From assembly GCA_024235095.1 (NCBI GenBank), contig JACKNC010000002.1, positions 1 to 64,000 of the forward strand: 64,000 nucleotides of DNA, in the 5' to 3' direction. The stretch comes from Gammaproteobacteria bacterium. Its GTDB lineage: Bacteria > Pseudomonadota > Gammaproteobacteria > Competibacterales > Competibacteraceae. The first letter of the stretch is position 1. The number at the start of each line of letters is the position of its first letter. Below, one piece after another: positions 18,971-26,732 of this stretch. Both the position numbers and the translations under genes were made by a program. The notes beneath the pieces are model-generated. The model was not told the origin of the DNA. It did no database searches and was given only the letters and a program-made list of their open reading frames with translations.

Positions 18971-20013
18971 TTATTGAATGATGGGCTGAGTCTCGGCGGC
19001 GGTCCCGATCAGCCGTTTGAAAGCCCGTCCTTTCTCATTGAACAGGTGGCAGTGGTGAGTCGCCAGGCCGAGCGTGAGTCGGTCACCCATTTTGGCCAGG
19101 GCGTCGCCTTCCTGACGCACGATGACCGGATTTTCGATCCCCTGAACCTGAGTGTAGATGAATGAGGATTCGCCCAAATGCTCGATATAGGCGACCTCGG
19201 CCTGGACGGTGCTGTCGGCGCCGGTCCCGAGCGTCACATGCTCCGGGCGAATACCCAGCGTCACCGCATCACCGGGGTTGGCGGCCGTGGCATCGACCGC
19301 GGCGCGCACCGTCGAACCATCCGGCAGGTTCACGGTGGCGTTGGTGGGTTCGATCCGAGCCAGCCGGCAGTTCAGGAAATTCATCTTGGGCGAACCGATG
19401 AAGCCGGCGACGAACAGATTCACCGGATGGTGGTACAAGTCCAAGGGGGGACCAATCTGGGCGACGCTGCCGTCTTCCAGGGTCGCCTGGCCGGCGTTGA
19501 GCAGCACGATTTTGTCGGCCAGGGTCATGGCCTCCACCTGATCGTGCGTGACGTAGATCATGCTAGCGCCCAGGTCATGATGTAGCTTGGAAATCTCGAT
19601 CCGGGTTTGCACCCGCAGCGCCGCGTCCAGATTGGACAGCGGCTCGTCGAACAGGAAGACGCCTGGTTTGCGCACGATGGCCCGGCCGATGGCCACCCGC
19701 TGGCGCTGACCACCGGACAGTTCCTTCGGTAAGCGGTCCAGTAGATGCTCCATTTGCAGGATCTTCGCCGCCCAGTGCACGCGGTTCTTGATTTCGTTGC
19801 TGTCCTGCTTGGCGAGTTTCAGGCCGAACGCCATGTTGTCGAAAATCGTCATGTGCGGGTACAGGGCGTAGGATTGAAACACCATGGCCACACCGCGCTG
19901 CGCGGGGGGCAAGCTGTTGACCTTCTTGCCACCGATCATGAGATCGCCGGAGGTGATATCCTCCAGCCCAGCGACCAGACGCAGCAGGGTGGACTTGCCG
20001 CAACCCGAAGGCC
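18971..20013 (-). pseudogene. Sugar ABC transporter ATPase, 3' part of an IS-split gene
   Basis: C-terminal part of a MalK/UgpC-type ATPase, beginning inside Walker A (SGCGKSTLLRLVAGLE). Q-loop MVFQSYALYPHMT, signature LSGGQRQRV, Walker B VFLFDEP, H-loop YVTHDQVEAMT and the TOBE-type domain (GIRPEHVTLGTGADS) are present. The N-terminal part is at 22662-22773, beyond a complete IS21-type element. Removing the IS and one copy of the 6-base target duplication restores a continuous 382-residue frame, so the gene was intact until insertion. An internal ATG at 19939 gives a 322-residue frame without Walker A that could not hydrolyse ATP. Confidence 0.9.
20008..20013. repeat. Target-site duplication, left copy (AAGGCC)
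   Basis: AAGGCC directly abuts the left end of the IS21-type element and recurs at 22662-22667 abutting its right end. Six bases is within the range known for IS21-family elements. Confidence 0.85.
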
Positions 20014-20019
20014 TGCGTA

Positions 20020-20155
20020 TTTCACGGGATGACGGCAGGTCGTTTCACGGGATGACGGCAGGTCGTTTCACGGGATGACGGCAGGTCGTTTCACGGGATG
20101 ACGGCAGGTCGTTTCACGGAAGGCGGCAGGCCATTACACGGAAGGCGGCGGGTTG
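20020..20155 (+). repeat. Array of 23-base repeats at the left IS end
   Basis: Four identical, directly adjacent copies of a 23-base unit (starting TTTCACGGGATGACGGCAGG) lie at 20020-20042, 20043-20065, 20066-20088 and 20089-20111. Two diverged copies follow at about 20112-20133 and 20134-20155. Partial copies in opposite orientation lie near the right end (about 22593-22661). IS21 elements use multiple terminal repeats as transposase-binding sites; four perfect copies in tandem is a large number. Confidence 0.85.
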
Positions 20156-20224
20156 TTTCGCCAATGAGCAGCGACGCAGGTTAACAACTTGTAGGCTGGT
20201 TCCTTTTTTTCCGAGGAGGAACTC

Positions 20225-21775
20225 ATGCCGACTGAGAGGTTATCCATGCGCAAGATTCAAGAAGTGCTTCGTTTGCAGGCGGCGGGCCATAGCCAACCAC
20301 AAATTGCCCGGAGTTGCGGGATCGGCCGTAGCACGGTCGGAGAGTATCTGCAACGCGCCCGACGAGCGGGCCTGGGTTGGCCCCTGCCCAAGGGCATGAT
20401 GGCCGATGAATTGGAACGACGGTTGTTTCCGCCGCGCCCCGCCGCTGGGTCTGCGGATCGCGGAAAACCGGATTGGGCCACCGTCCACCAGGAATTACGC
20501 CGCCCCGGCGTCACCTTGTGGCTCTTGTGGGAAGAGTACAAAGCCACGCATCCCCAGGGCTATCAATACACCTGGTTCTGCCAGCAGTATCGGGCTTGGG
20601 TGGCGCATACCGATGTGGTGATGCGCCAGACCCATCGGGCCGGTGAGAAGGTGTTTGTGGACTACGCCGGTCCCACCGTGCCCATCGTGGACCGCATCAC
20701 GGGTGAACTCCGCCAGGCCCAAGTGTTTGTTGCGGTGCTGGGCGCCAGCAATTACACCTATGTGGAGGCGACCTGGACCCAAGGACTGGATGACTGGCTC
20801 ATGGCGCATGTCCGGGCCTTTGCATTTTTCGGCGGTGTCCCGGAAATTGTGGTTCCAGATAATTTGAAAACCGGCGTCCAGACGCCGCACCGCTATGAGC
20901 CCGACCTCAACCCCAGTTATCTGGAGTTAGCCGCCCATTATGGCGTCGCGGTGATCCCCGCGCGTGTCCGAAAACCGCGTGATAAAGCCAAAGCGGAAAG
21001 TGGCGTGCTCGTGGTGGAACGCTGGATTCTGGCCCGCTTGCGCCATCGGACTCTGTTCAGTCTCGACGAACTCAACACGGTCATCCGCGAACTGCGCGAC
21101 GCCCTCAATCAGCGCGCCTTCAAAAAACTCCCCGGTTCCCGTCAGCATTGGTTTGCAACGCTGGAACAACCGGCGTTGCGTCCCTTACCGGCCGAACCCT
21201 ACGTGTTCGCGCAATGGAAAAAAGCGCGCGTCAACATTGACTATCACATTGACATCGAGCGCCATTACTATTCGGTCCCCTACCTCCTGGTGCGCCAGGA
21301 AGTGGAGGTGCGCCTGACCGCCACCACGGTCGAGGTCTTCCATCAACGTCAGCGGGTGGCTTGTCATCGCCGCCATCCGCAGCCTGGTCGCCATACCACC
21401 GTAACCGCCCACATGCCCAAAGCCCATCGGGAGTACGCCGAATGGACGCCCGAACGGTTAGTGCGCTGGGCTCACCAGACCGGCCCCCACACGGCGACTC
21501 TAGTGGAACGTATCCTGGCCACGCGGCCCCATCCTCAGCAGGGCTACCGCTCGTGCTTGGGCATCTTGCGTCTGGGCAAAGCCTATGGCGCCGACCGCTT
21601 GGAGGCCGCCTGTCAGCGCGCGTTAGCCATTGGGGGACTGAGTTACAAGAGCATCGAGTCGATTCTCAAGCATGGCCTGGACCAGCAACGCCTCCCGGAT
21701 GCGGGGACTTCGCCACCGCCCATCCCTTCGACCGCGACCCACGCGAACGTGCGCGGCGCACGCTATTACCAATAA
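20225..21775 (+). CDS. istA: IS21 transposase IstA
   Basis: DDE transposase of 516 residues. The N-terminal helix-turn-helix (MRKIQEVLRLQAAGHSQPQI, then ARSCGIGRSTVGEYL) is followed by the integrase core. Acidic residues are in EKVFVDYAGPTVPIVD (first Asp), VPDNLKTGV (second Asp) and RDKAKAESGVLVVERW (Glu). The start ATG at 20225 follows GAGGAGGAACTC. No internal stop or frameshift is seen. The stop is 16 bases before the istB start, the usual arrangement. Confidence 0.95.
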   Translation: MPTERLSMRKIQEVLRLQAAGHSQPQIARSCGIGRSTVGEYLQRARRAGLGWPLPKGMMADELERRLFPPRPAAGSADRGKPDWATVHQELRRPGVTLWLLWEEYKATHPQGYQYTWFCQQYRAWVAHTDVVMRQTHRAGEKVFVDYAGPTVPIVDRITGELRQAQVFVAVLGASNYTYVEATWTQGLDDWLMAHVRAFAFFGGVPEIVVPDNLKTGVQTPHRYEPDLNPSYLELAAHYGVAVIPARVRKPRDKAKAESGVLVVERWILARLRHRTLFSLDELNTVIRELRDALNQRAFKKLPGSRQHWFATLEQPALRPLPAEPYVFAQWKKARVNIDYHIDIERHYYSVPYLLVRQEVEVRLTATTVEVFHQRQRVACHRRHPQPGRHTTVTAHMPKAHREYAEWTPERLVRWAHQTGPHTATLVERILATRPHPQQGYRSCLGILRLGKAYGADRLEAACQRALAIGGLSYKSIESILKHGLDQQRLPDAGTSPPPIPSTATHANVRGARYYQ

Positions 21776-21791
21776 CCCAGGAGCCTCCGCC

Positions 21792-22547
21792 ATGCTGAAA
21801 CAACCCCTTCTCGATCAACTGCACACCTTGAAACTCAGCGGCATGCGTCAGGCCTTGCACGAGCAACTCCAGATGCCCGATAGCGATCAGCTCAGCTTTA
21901 CGGATCGCTTGAGTCTCCTGGTTGATCGCGAACTGACCGAACGCGCGAATCGTCGCCTCCAGTACCGCTTACAGCAAGCCCGTTTGCCCCAGCAAGCCTG
22001 CCGGGAAGACCTGGATTACCAACATCCCCGGGGCCTGGATAAAACCCTCATCCAGCATCTGCTCGGTGAACGCTGGCTTGTGGAGCATCTCAACTGCCTG
22101 ATTACCGGCCCCACCGGCGTGGGGAAAACATGGATTGCTTGTGCCTTGGCTCAGCATGCGTGTCGTCTGGGCTATACCGCGCGCTATGTCCGTTTGCCCC
22201 GCTTGCTCCCTGAACTGGCGTTGGCCCGCGCCGATGGCCGCTATCCCAAGCTGCTACGCGAGTACGCTAAAGCACACGTGTTGGTCATCGATGACTGGGG
22301 CTTAACACCGCTCACCAGCGAGGGCCGCCGTGATCTTCTGGAAATCCTCGATGACCGGCATCACCGTCAATCCACCCTCGTGACCAGCCAGTTGCCCGTG
22401 GCAAGCTGGCACGCCTATCTGGACGAACCCACTCTGGCTGATGCCCTCCTCGATCGGCTCGTCCATAACGCCTACACCCTCAACCTGACCGGAGAATCCT
22501 TACGAAAACGTAAAACCCCCTTGACGAACTCCATCACGGAACAGTAA
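21792..22547 (+). CDS. istB: IS21 helper ATPase IstB
   Basis: AAA+ ATPase of 251 residues that assists IstA in target capture. Walker A is ITGPTGVGKTWIACALAQHA, Walker B LVIDDWGLTPL, and sensor-1-like VTSQLP follows. The open frame extends upstream of 21792 only across the 3' end of istA. The ATG at 21792 is preceded by GGAGCC and gives the normal family length. Confidence 0.95.
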   Translation: MLKQPLLDQLHTLKLSGMRQALHEQLQMPDSDQLSFTDRLSLLVDRELTERANRRLQYRLQQARLPQQACREDLDYQHPRGLDKTLIQHLLGERWLVEHLNCLITGPTGVGKTWIACALAQHACRLGYTARYVRLPRLLPELALARADGRYPKLLREYAKAHVLVIDDWGLTPLTSEGRRDLLEILDDRHHRQSTLVTSQLPVASWHAYLDEPTLADALLDRLVHNAYTLNLTGESLRKRKTPLTNSITEQ

Positions 22548-22661
22548 ACACTCATCCACTGCGTCGCTGCGCTCCGACCGAGTGAAATACGCTGCCGCCT
22601 TCGACTGAACTCGCCGGCCGTCATCCCGTGAAATGGATGGCCGGCATCAGTGAAATACGCA

Positions 22662-22773
22662 AAGGCCCGACGAAGACGGCAAACTCGCCTTCCTCGATGT
22701 CAAGATCGACGCGCTCGATGACCCGAACCTCCTTGAAGGACTTGTAAACATTGCGCATGCGAATATCTGCCAT
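22662..22773 (-). pseudogene. Sugar ABC transporter ATPase, 5' part of an IS-split gene
   Basis: The first 37 codons of the ATPase: MADIRMRNVYKSF, DLDIEEGEFAVFVGP, then the IS begins inside Walker A. The start at 22773 is preceded on the minus strand by GAGGAGTGATCCACG. Read-through into the IS gives a short tail (LRISL...) and a stop. The continuation is at 18971-20013. The fragment sits 86 bases downstream of the MalG-type permease gene of the same operon. Confidence 0.9.
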
Positions 22774-22859
22774 CGTGGATCACTCCTCAAACTGGTCAAT
22801 CGTTATTGTTTGGGCGGACCGGCGAGCCGCGCCACCCATCGTTGGCGTTCGGACCAGCG

Positions 22860-23687
22860 CTAACCCTTGACGGCGCCCGCCGTCAGGCCGGACACGATGC
22901 GCCGCTGGAAGATCAGCACCAGGACCACCACCGGCAAGGTGACGATCACCGAAGCCGCCATGATGTTGCCCCAGGGCAGCTCGTACTGGCTGGCGCCGCT
23001 GATCAGGGCAATGGCGACCGGCACGGTGCGCTGCTCGTTGGTCAGGGTGAAGGTCAGGGCGAACAGGAACTCGTTCCAGGCGGCGATGAAGGCCAGCAAT
23101 CCGGTGGTGACCAGCGCTGGCCACATCAGCGGTAGGAACACCTTGAAGATGATCTGCCAGGGATTAGCGCCGTCCATGATCGCCGCCTCCTCCAGTTCCC
23201 TGGGTAGATCGCGCATGAAGGTGGTCAGCACCCATACGGTGAACGGCAGGGTAAAGATCATGTAGGAGATCACCAGGCCCAGCAGATTGTTGTACAACCC
23301 AAAGCCTCGAATCAGTTCGAACATGCCGGACAGCACCGCCACCTGCGGGAACATCGACACGCCAAGCACGGTCAGCAGCAGCAGGCCCCGCCCGCGGAAT
23401 TGCACCCGCCCCAGGGCGAACGCCGCCGTCACCCCGAAGAACAGCGACAGCACCACGACGGAAAAGGACACCAGCACCGAATTTAGCAGGTTGTATGCAA
23501 ACGGCTGTTCGCGAAACACCGACACGTAGTTGTCCCAATTCCAGGTCACGGGAAAGTAATCCACGCTGAACAATTCGGAACCGGCTTTCAGCGAGGTGAC
23601 GATGGCGTAGTAAAACGGAAATACCGCATACAGAATGATCGCCGCCACCAGTAGATAAAAACCGACCAGACCCAGGAACCGTTTCAT
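22860..23687 (-). CDS. Sugar ABC transporter permease, MalG type
   Basis: Inner-membrane permease of 275 residues with about six membrane segments (FLGLVGFYLLVAAIILYAV first). The EAA loop is EAAIMDGANPWQIIFKVFLP (about 167-186). The C-terminus SGLTAGAVKG is typical. It starts 3 bases after the stop of the MalF-type gene, so the two are co-translated. Resemblance is to the SugB/ThuG class of disaccharide permeases; the exact sugar is not determined. Confidence 0.87.
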   Translation of the reverse strand: MKRFLGLVGFYLLVAAIILYAVFPFYYAIVTSLKAGSELFSVDYFPVTWNWDNYVSVFREQPFAYNLLNSVLVSFSVVVLSLFFGVTAAFALGRVQFRGRGLLLLTVLGVSMFPQVAVLSGMFELIRGFGLYNNLLGLVISYMIFTLPFTVWVLTTFMRDLPRELEEAAIMDGANPWQIIFKVFLPLMWPALVTTGLLAFIAAWNEFLFALTFTLTNEQRTVPVAIALISGASQYELPWGNIMAASVIVTLPVVVLVLIFQRRIVSGLTAGAVKG

Positions 23688-23690
23688 CGC

Positions 23691-24668
23691 CTACCTCCCT
23701 TCAAAACGAACGCGGCCAAAGGTGATGTACAGTACGGTGCACAGGGCCACAGTCAGGAACAACAGCGTTGACGCCGCCGAGCCGTAGCCCACCGCCTGGA
23801 AGTCCACCAGTTGCTGGCGGGCGTAGACCGACATCGACATGGTGTCCTTGCTGTTGGAGGTCAGCACGTAGATCAGGTCGAAGATGCGCAACGCGTCCAG
23901 CAGGCGGAAGATCACCGCCACCATCAGCGCGGGCTTGATCAGCGGCAGGGTCACCTTGAAAAACACCCGGACCGGATGAATACCGTCGACCCGCGCCGCC
24001 TCGTAACAGTCGGTGGGCAGCATCTGCAAGGCGGCCAGGATCAGCAGCGCCATGAACGGGGTGGTTTTCCACACATCGACCAGGATCACCGCCGTCAGGG
24101 CCAGATCGGGGCTGGCTGTCCACGCCAAGGGGGCGGAAATCAGCCCCAGACCGAGCAGCATGTGATTGAGGATGCCGAACTGGTCGTGCATCATCCAGCC
24201 CCACATCTTGGCCGACACGATGGTCGGAATCGCCCAGGGGATCAGCACCGCCGCCCGGACCAGGCTCCGTCCCTTGAAGGAGGCGTTGAGCACCAGGGCG
24301 ACGATCAGCCCCAGGATGGTTTCCAGAGTGACGGAGATCGCCGAGAACTTTAGGGTGTTCCAAACCGCGTTCCACCATTCGCCGTCGGCTAGTACGCCGT
24401 ACCATTCGCCGTCGACGTAGGTGAGATAGTTTTCCAAACCGATGAAGCGGGCGCTGCCCAGATCGGACAGATTGGCGTTGGTAAAACTGAACCAGATGGT
24501 GCGGAACAGCGGCCAACCGGCCACCAGCGCCAGCAGAACCAGCATCGGCGCCAGAAATAGCCACGCCGCCCGCACGCGGCTGCGGGTGAGTTGGGACCGT
24601 TGCGGTTGGGTTAGGTTGCCGGCCATGTCCGCTGGGCAGTCGGCGATTTCGGCTTCTGCGGTAGCCAT
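23691..24668 (-). CDS. Sugar ABC transporter permease, MalF type
   Basis: Inner-membrane permease of 325 residues. The N-terminal about 30 residues are hydrophilic; then AAWLFLAPMLVLLALVAGWP is the first membrane segment. The EAA loop EAARVDGIHPVRVFFKVTLP lies at about 221-240. It pairs with the MalG-type subunit just downstream. Family resemblance is to SugA/ThuF trehalose/maltose permeases. About 90 bases separate it from the upstream binding-protein gene. Confidence 0.87.
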   Translation of the reverse strand: MATAEAEIADCPADMAGNLTQPQRSQLTRSRVRAAWLFLAPMLVLLALVAGWPLFRTIWFSFTNANLSDLGSARFIGLENYLTYVDGEWYGVLADGEWWNAVWNTLKFSAISVTLETILGLIVALVLNASFKGRSLVRAAVLIPWAIPTIVSAKMWGWMMHDQFGILNHMLLGLGLISAPLAWTASPDLALTAVILVDVWKTTPFMALLILAALQMLPTDCYEAARVDGIHPVRVFFKVTLPLIKPALMVAVIFRLLDALRIFDLIYVLTSNSKDTMSMSVYARQQLVDFQAVGYGSAASTLLFLTVALCTVLYITFGRVRFEGR

Positions 24669-24757
24669 TATGACCCTCTCGTGAACCTATGAAGCGCCAT
24701 CGGACAACGGCGGCAACAGTCACGCCGCGCCGCCGGGTTGTTATTGCGGTTTTGGAC

Positions 24758-26038
24758 TCACCACCGGCCGCCGCGGCTCATCCGTTTGAGCGAGCTTTCC
24801 AGTTGCGCCAAGCTGGCGTCGGCCTTGGCCCGGCCGGACAACACCCCATGCACGGCGTTCCAGAAATCGTTGCTCACCTGGTTGTACTTGGCGCCGGTGA
24901 CGGTGGACGGACGCGCCACGGCATTGACGAAGGTGTCGTACAACTCGCCCATGAACGGCGCGGCTTTCAGGATTTCTGGGTCCTTGTAGAGACTTTCGAT
25001 GGTGGGATTGTAGGCGCCCTGGACGGCGCGGCGCTTCTGCTCTTCGGCGCTGGTCAAATACATGACCAGATCGGCGGCTAGTTTCTGGTTTTTCGAATAC
25101 TTGGACACGGAAAGCTGCCACCCGCCGAGGGTGGCGGCGCTGCGCCCGTCCGCGCCGCCCTTGGGCAGCGCGCTCACGCCGACCTTATCCTTGATGGCGC
25201 TCTCCGACCCCTGCGCCAGCGACCAGGCATAGGGCCAGTTGCGCATGAACACGGCATTGCCGGACTGGAACACGCCGCGGGATTCTTCTTCGGTATAGTT
25301 CAGCACGCCTTCGGGCGAGATCGTCTTGACCCAGCCGGCGGCGCCGTTGATGGCGGCGACGGCCTTGGGGTTGTTGATCGTGATCTTGCCGCTTTCGTTG
25401 ACGATGGCGCCGCCATTGTAGCTCGCCACCCATTCCAGGGCGTCGCAGGTCAGCCCCTCGTAGGCCCGCCCCTGCCAGACGAAACCCCACATTTTGTCGT
25501 TGCCCGCGGCTCGCTCGGCGTCCTGGATCTTCTGGGCGGTTTCGGTCAGTTCCTGCCAGGTCTGGGGCGGTTGCGCGTCATATTTGGCCAGCAAGTCCTT
25601 GCGGTAGTAGAGCAGACCGGCATCGGTGAACCAGGGCATGGCCACCAGTTTGCCGCCGACGGTGTTGTTCTTGATGATGGCGGGGAAATAGTCTTTCACG
25701 ACGTCCTTGGCATAGGGGGTGAGATCGATGAAATGGTTGCCCAAAATGCCAGGCCAGACGACGTCGATCTGAAAGACATCTACATCGGAGGCGCCCGCCG
25801 CTAGCAGTTGCTGGTACAGCGCCAGGCGTTCCGTGGCCGAATTGGGCGTCGAAATAAGATTGACCTCGTTACCGGTTTTCTTCGCCCAGGCCTCGGCGCC
25901 GGTCTTGCAAAATTCCAGTTCCTGCCCGACCGCGCCGCAGGAGATTGAAAGGGTCGCGGCATGGACCTCATTGGCGCTGACCAGCGCCACGCCAAATGCT
26001 ATGGAAACGAAGAGAGTGGCGGGTTTATAGGTTTTCAT
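24758..26038 (-). CDS. Sugar ABC transporter substrate-binding protein, copy 1 (trehalose/maltose type)
   Basis: Periplasmic binding protein of 426 residues, first gene of the minus-strand operon. The signal peptide runs to about residue 27 (VSANEVHA-A). The mature start ATLSISCGAVGQELEFCK carries two cysteines also found in the second copy at 17638-18912. Family segments include FQIDVVWPGILGNHFIDLTP, MPWFTDAGLLYYRKDLLAKY and YEGLTCDALEWVASYNGGAI. A GAGGAG ribosome site precedes the ATG. ThuE-like trehalose/maltose binding is the best guess. Confidence 0.87.
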   Translation of the reverse strand: MKTYKPATLFVSIAFGVALVSANEVHAATLSISCGAVGQELEFCKTGAEAWAKKTGNEVNLISTPNSATERLALYQQLLAAGASDVDVFQIDVVWPGILGNHFIDLTPYAKDVVKDYFPAIIKNNTVGGKLVAMPWFTDAGLLYYRKDLLAKYDAQPPQTWQELTETAQKIQDAERAAGNDKMWGFVWQGRAYEGLTCDALEWVASYNGGAIVNESGKITINNPKAVAAINGAAGWVKTISPEGVLNYTEEESRGVFQSGNAVFMRNWPYAWSLAQGSESAIKDKVGVSALPKGGADGRSAATLGGWQLSVSKYSKNQKLAADLVMYLTSAEEQKRRAVQGAYNPTIESLYKDPEILKAAPFMGELYDTFVNAVARPSTVTGAKYNQVSNDFWNAVHGVLSGRAKADASLAQLESSLKRMSRGGRW

Positions 26039-26079
26039 GGGTTGCTCCTCACAGTGGCTTATCAGGCTACAACAATGGA

Positions 26080-26120
26080 ATTATCACTCAAGCATTTGTT
26101 TTAGCAAATTTTTTTGTCAA
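26080..26120 (-). promoter_or_regulatory. Candidate promoter of the disaccharide transporter operon
   Basis: On the minus strand a -10-like GATAAT (26080-26085) lies 16 bases after TTGCTA (26102-26107), with a further TTGACA at 26115-26120. The overlapping ATTTG/CAAAT arms form a small imperfect palindrome that might be an operator. The stretch is AT-rich and directly upstream of the binding-protein gene. Assignment is tentative. Confidence 0.35.
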
Positions 26121-26233
26121 TTAATATTATTAATTTGCAATAATTAGTTCATCACTTTCCATAATAAAATTATGGTTGCTATTTTAGATTTATCATCTGA
26201 TCTTCGAAAAAAACGAACACCGTCCGCCGGAAC

Positions 26234-26480
26234 TTAGCACAGGCGGTGGACACGCGCTTCGTAAGGCCGCAGGATAGCCGGCGGATGTCTTCCCCGGCAT
26301 CCACCGGATAGTTAGCGACTAACAACTCATTCCCTTGGAAGTCGAGATCGCCAGAAGGAGCGAAGACGGGCCGTTCGGCACTGAAGTTCAGAACCACCAG
26401 CAGGCGGTCGTTCTTCCAGCTACGGGTGAAGGCGTAGACCAGTTTGTGGGTGTCCTGAGATTAGGTCATAGACGCCGTCG
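26234..26480 (-). pseudogene. C-terminal remnant of a GH13 alpha-glucosidase-type enzyme
   Basis: Read on the minus strand, codons across three frames give YDLI, then HKLVYAFTRSWKNDRLLVVLN, then FSAERPV..., NELLVANYPVD and finally ILRPYEARVHRLC with a stop at 26234-26236. This is the typical C-terminal beta-domain of an oligo-1,6-glucosidase or similar GH13 enzyme. Two frame changes (near 26455 and near 26265) and loss of the entire catalytic part show it is dead. A maltose/trehalose-type hydrolase would have fitted the adjacent transporter. Confidence 0.7.
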
Positions 26481-26702
26481 CCCAGAACATGTGATGCTGG
26501 GGACCGGCGCGGATAGCAGTGTCCAGACTGAGGTCGCCTTTGTCGAGCATTTAGGCGAATCTTTCTTTCTCTGGGATCGAGAACCCTGGTCACCGTGCGT
26601 TAGGAAGGCGACACGTTGGCCAGAATGGGCGATCACCTCACGCTGGGCCTGGCCACTCAGCACTGCCATTTGTTTAATGACCAGGGACGAGCGTTCAAAC
26701 GG
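26479..26702 (+). pseudogene. C-terminal remnant of a second MalK-type ATPase
   Basis: The plus strand reads RPEHVMLGTGADSSVQTEVA and FVEHLGES, then after frame changes GIENP, EGDTLARMGDHLTLGLATQH and CHLFNDQGRAFKR. This matches, nearly residue for residue, the C-terminal domain of the IS-split ATPase (RPEHVTLGTGADSTVQAEVA, GDRLTLGLATHHCHLF, GRAFKR). At least two frameshifts are present and everything before the TOBE region is gone. It lies in opposite orientation to the intact operon and abuts the GH13 remnant at about 26470-26480. Confidence 0.75.
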
Positions 26703-26732
26703 GACCAAAATCGACGAATGCTATTTCAAAGA

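Larger units (their letters stand above)
20014..22661 (+). mobile_element. Complete IS21-family insertion sequence
   Basis: A 2648-base element with perfect 12-base terminal inverted repeats (TGCGTATTTCAC at 20014-20025 and GTGAAATACGCA at 22650-22661), ending TG...CA as expected for IS21. It is flanked by a 6-base duplication of AAGGCC and carries istA and istB, both intact. Repeated internal end sequences are present at both ends, as is characteristic of the family. It interrupts the ABC ATPase gene at the Walker A codons. The intact frames and perfect duplication suggest recent insertion and continued competence to move. Confidence 0.95.

Noticed and set aside
19575..20003. Minus-strand frame starting MRQVHPAASGRW
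   Set aside because: It is an out-of-frame reading of the split ATPase gene, whose Walker A and following sequence are in the neighbouring frame.
20020..20111. Regular 23-base repeats that could suggest a CRISPR array
   Set aside because: The units are directly adjacent with no spacers and lie inside the end of an IS21-type element; they are transposase-binding repeats.
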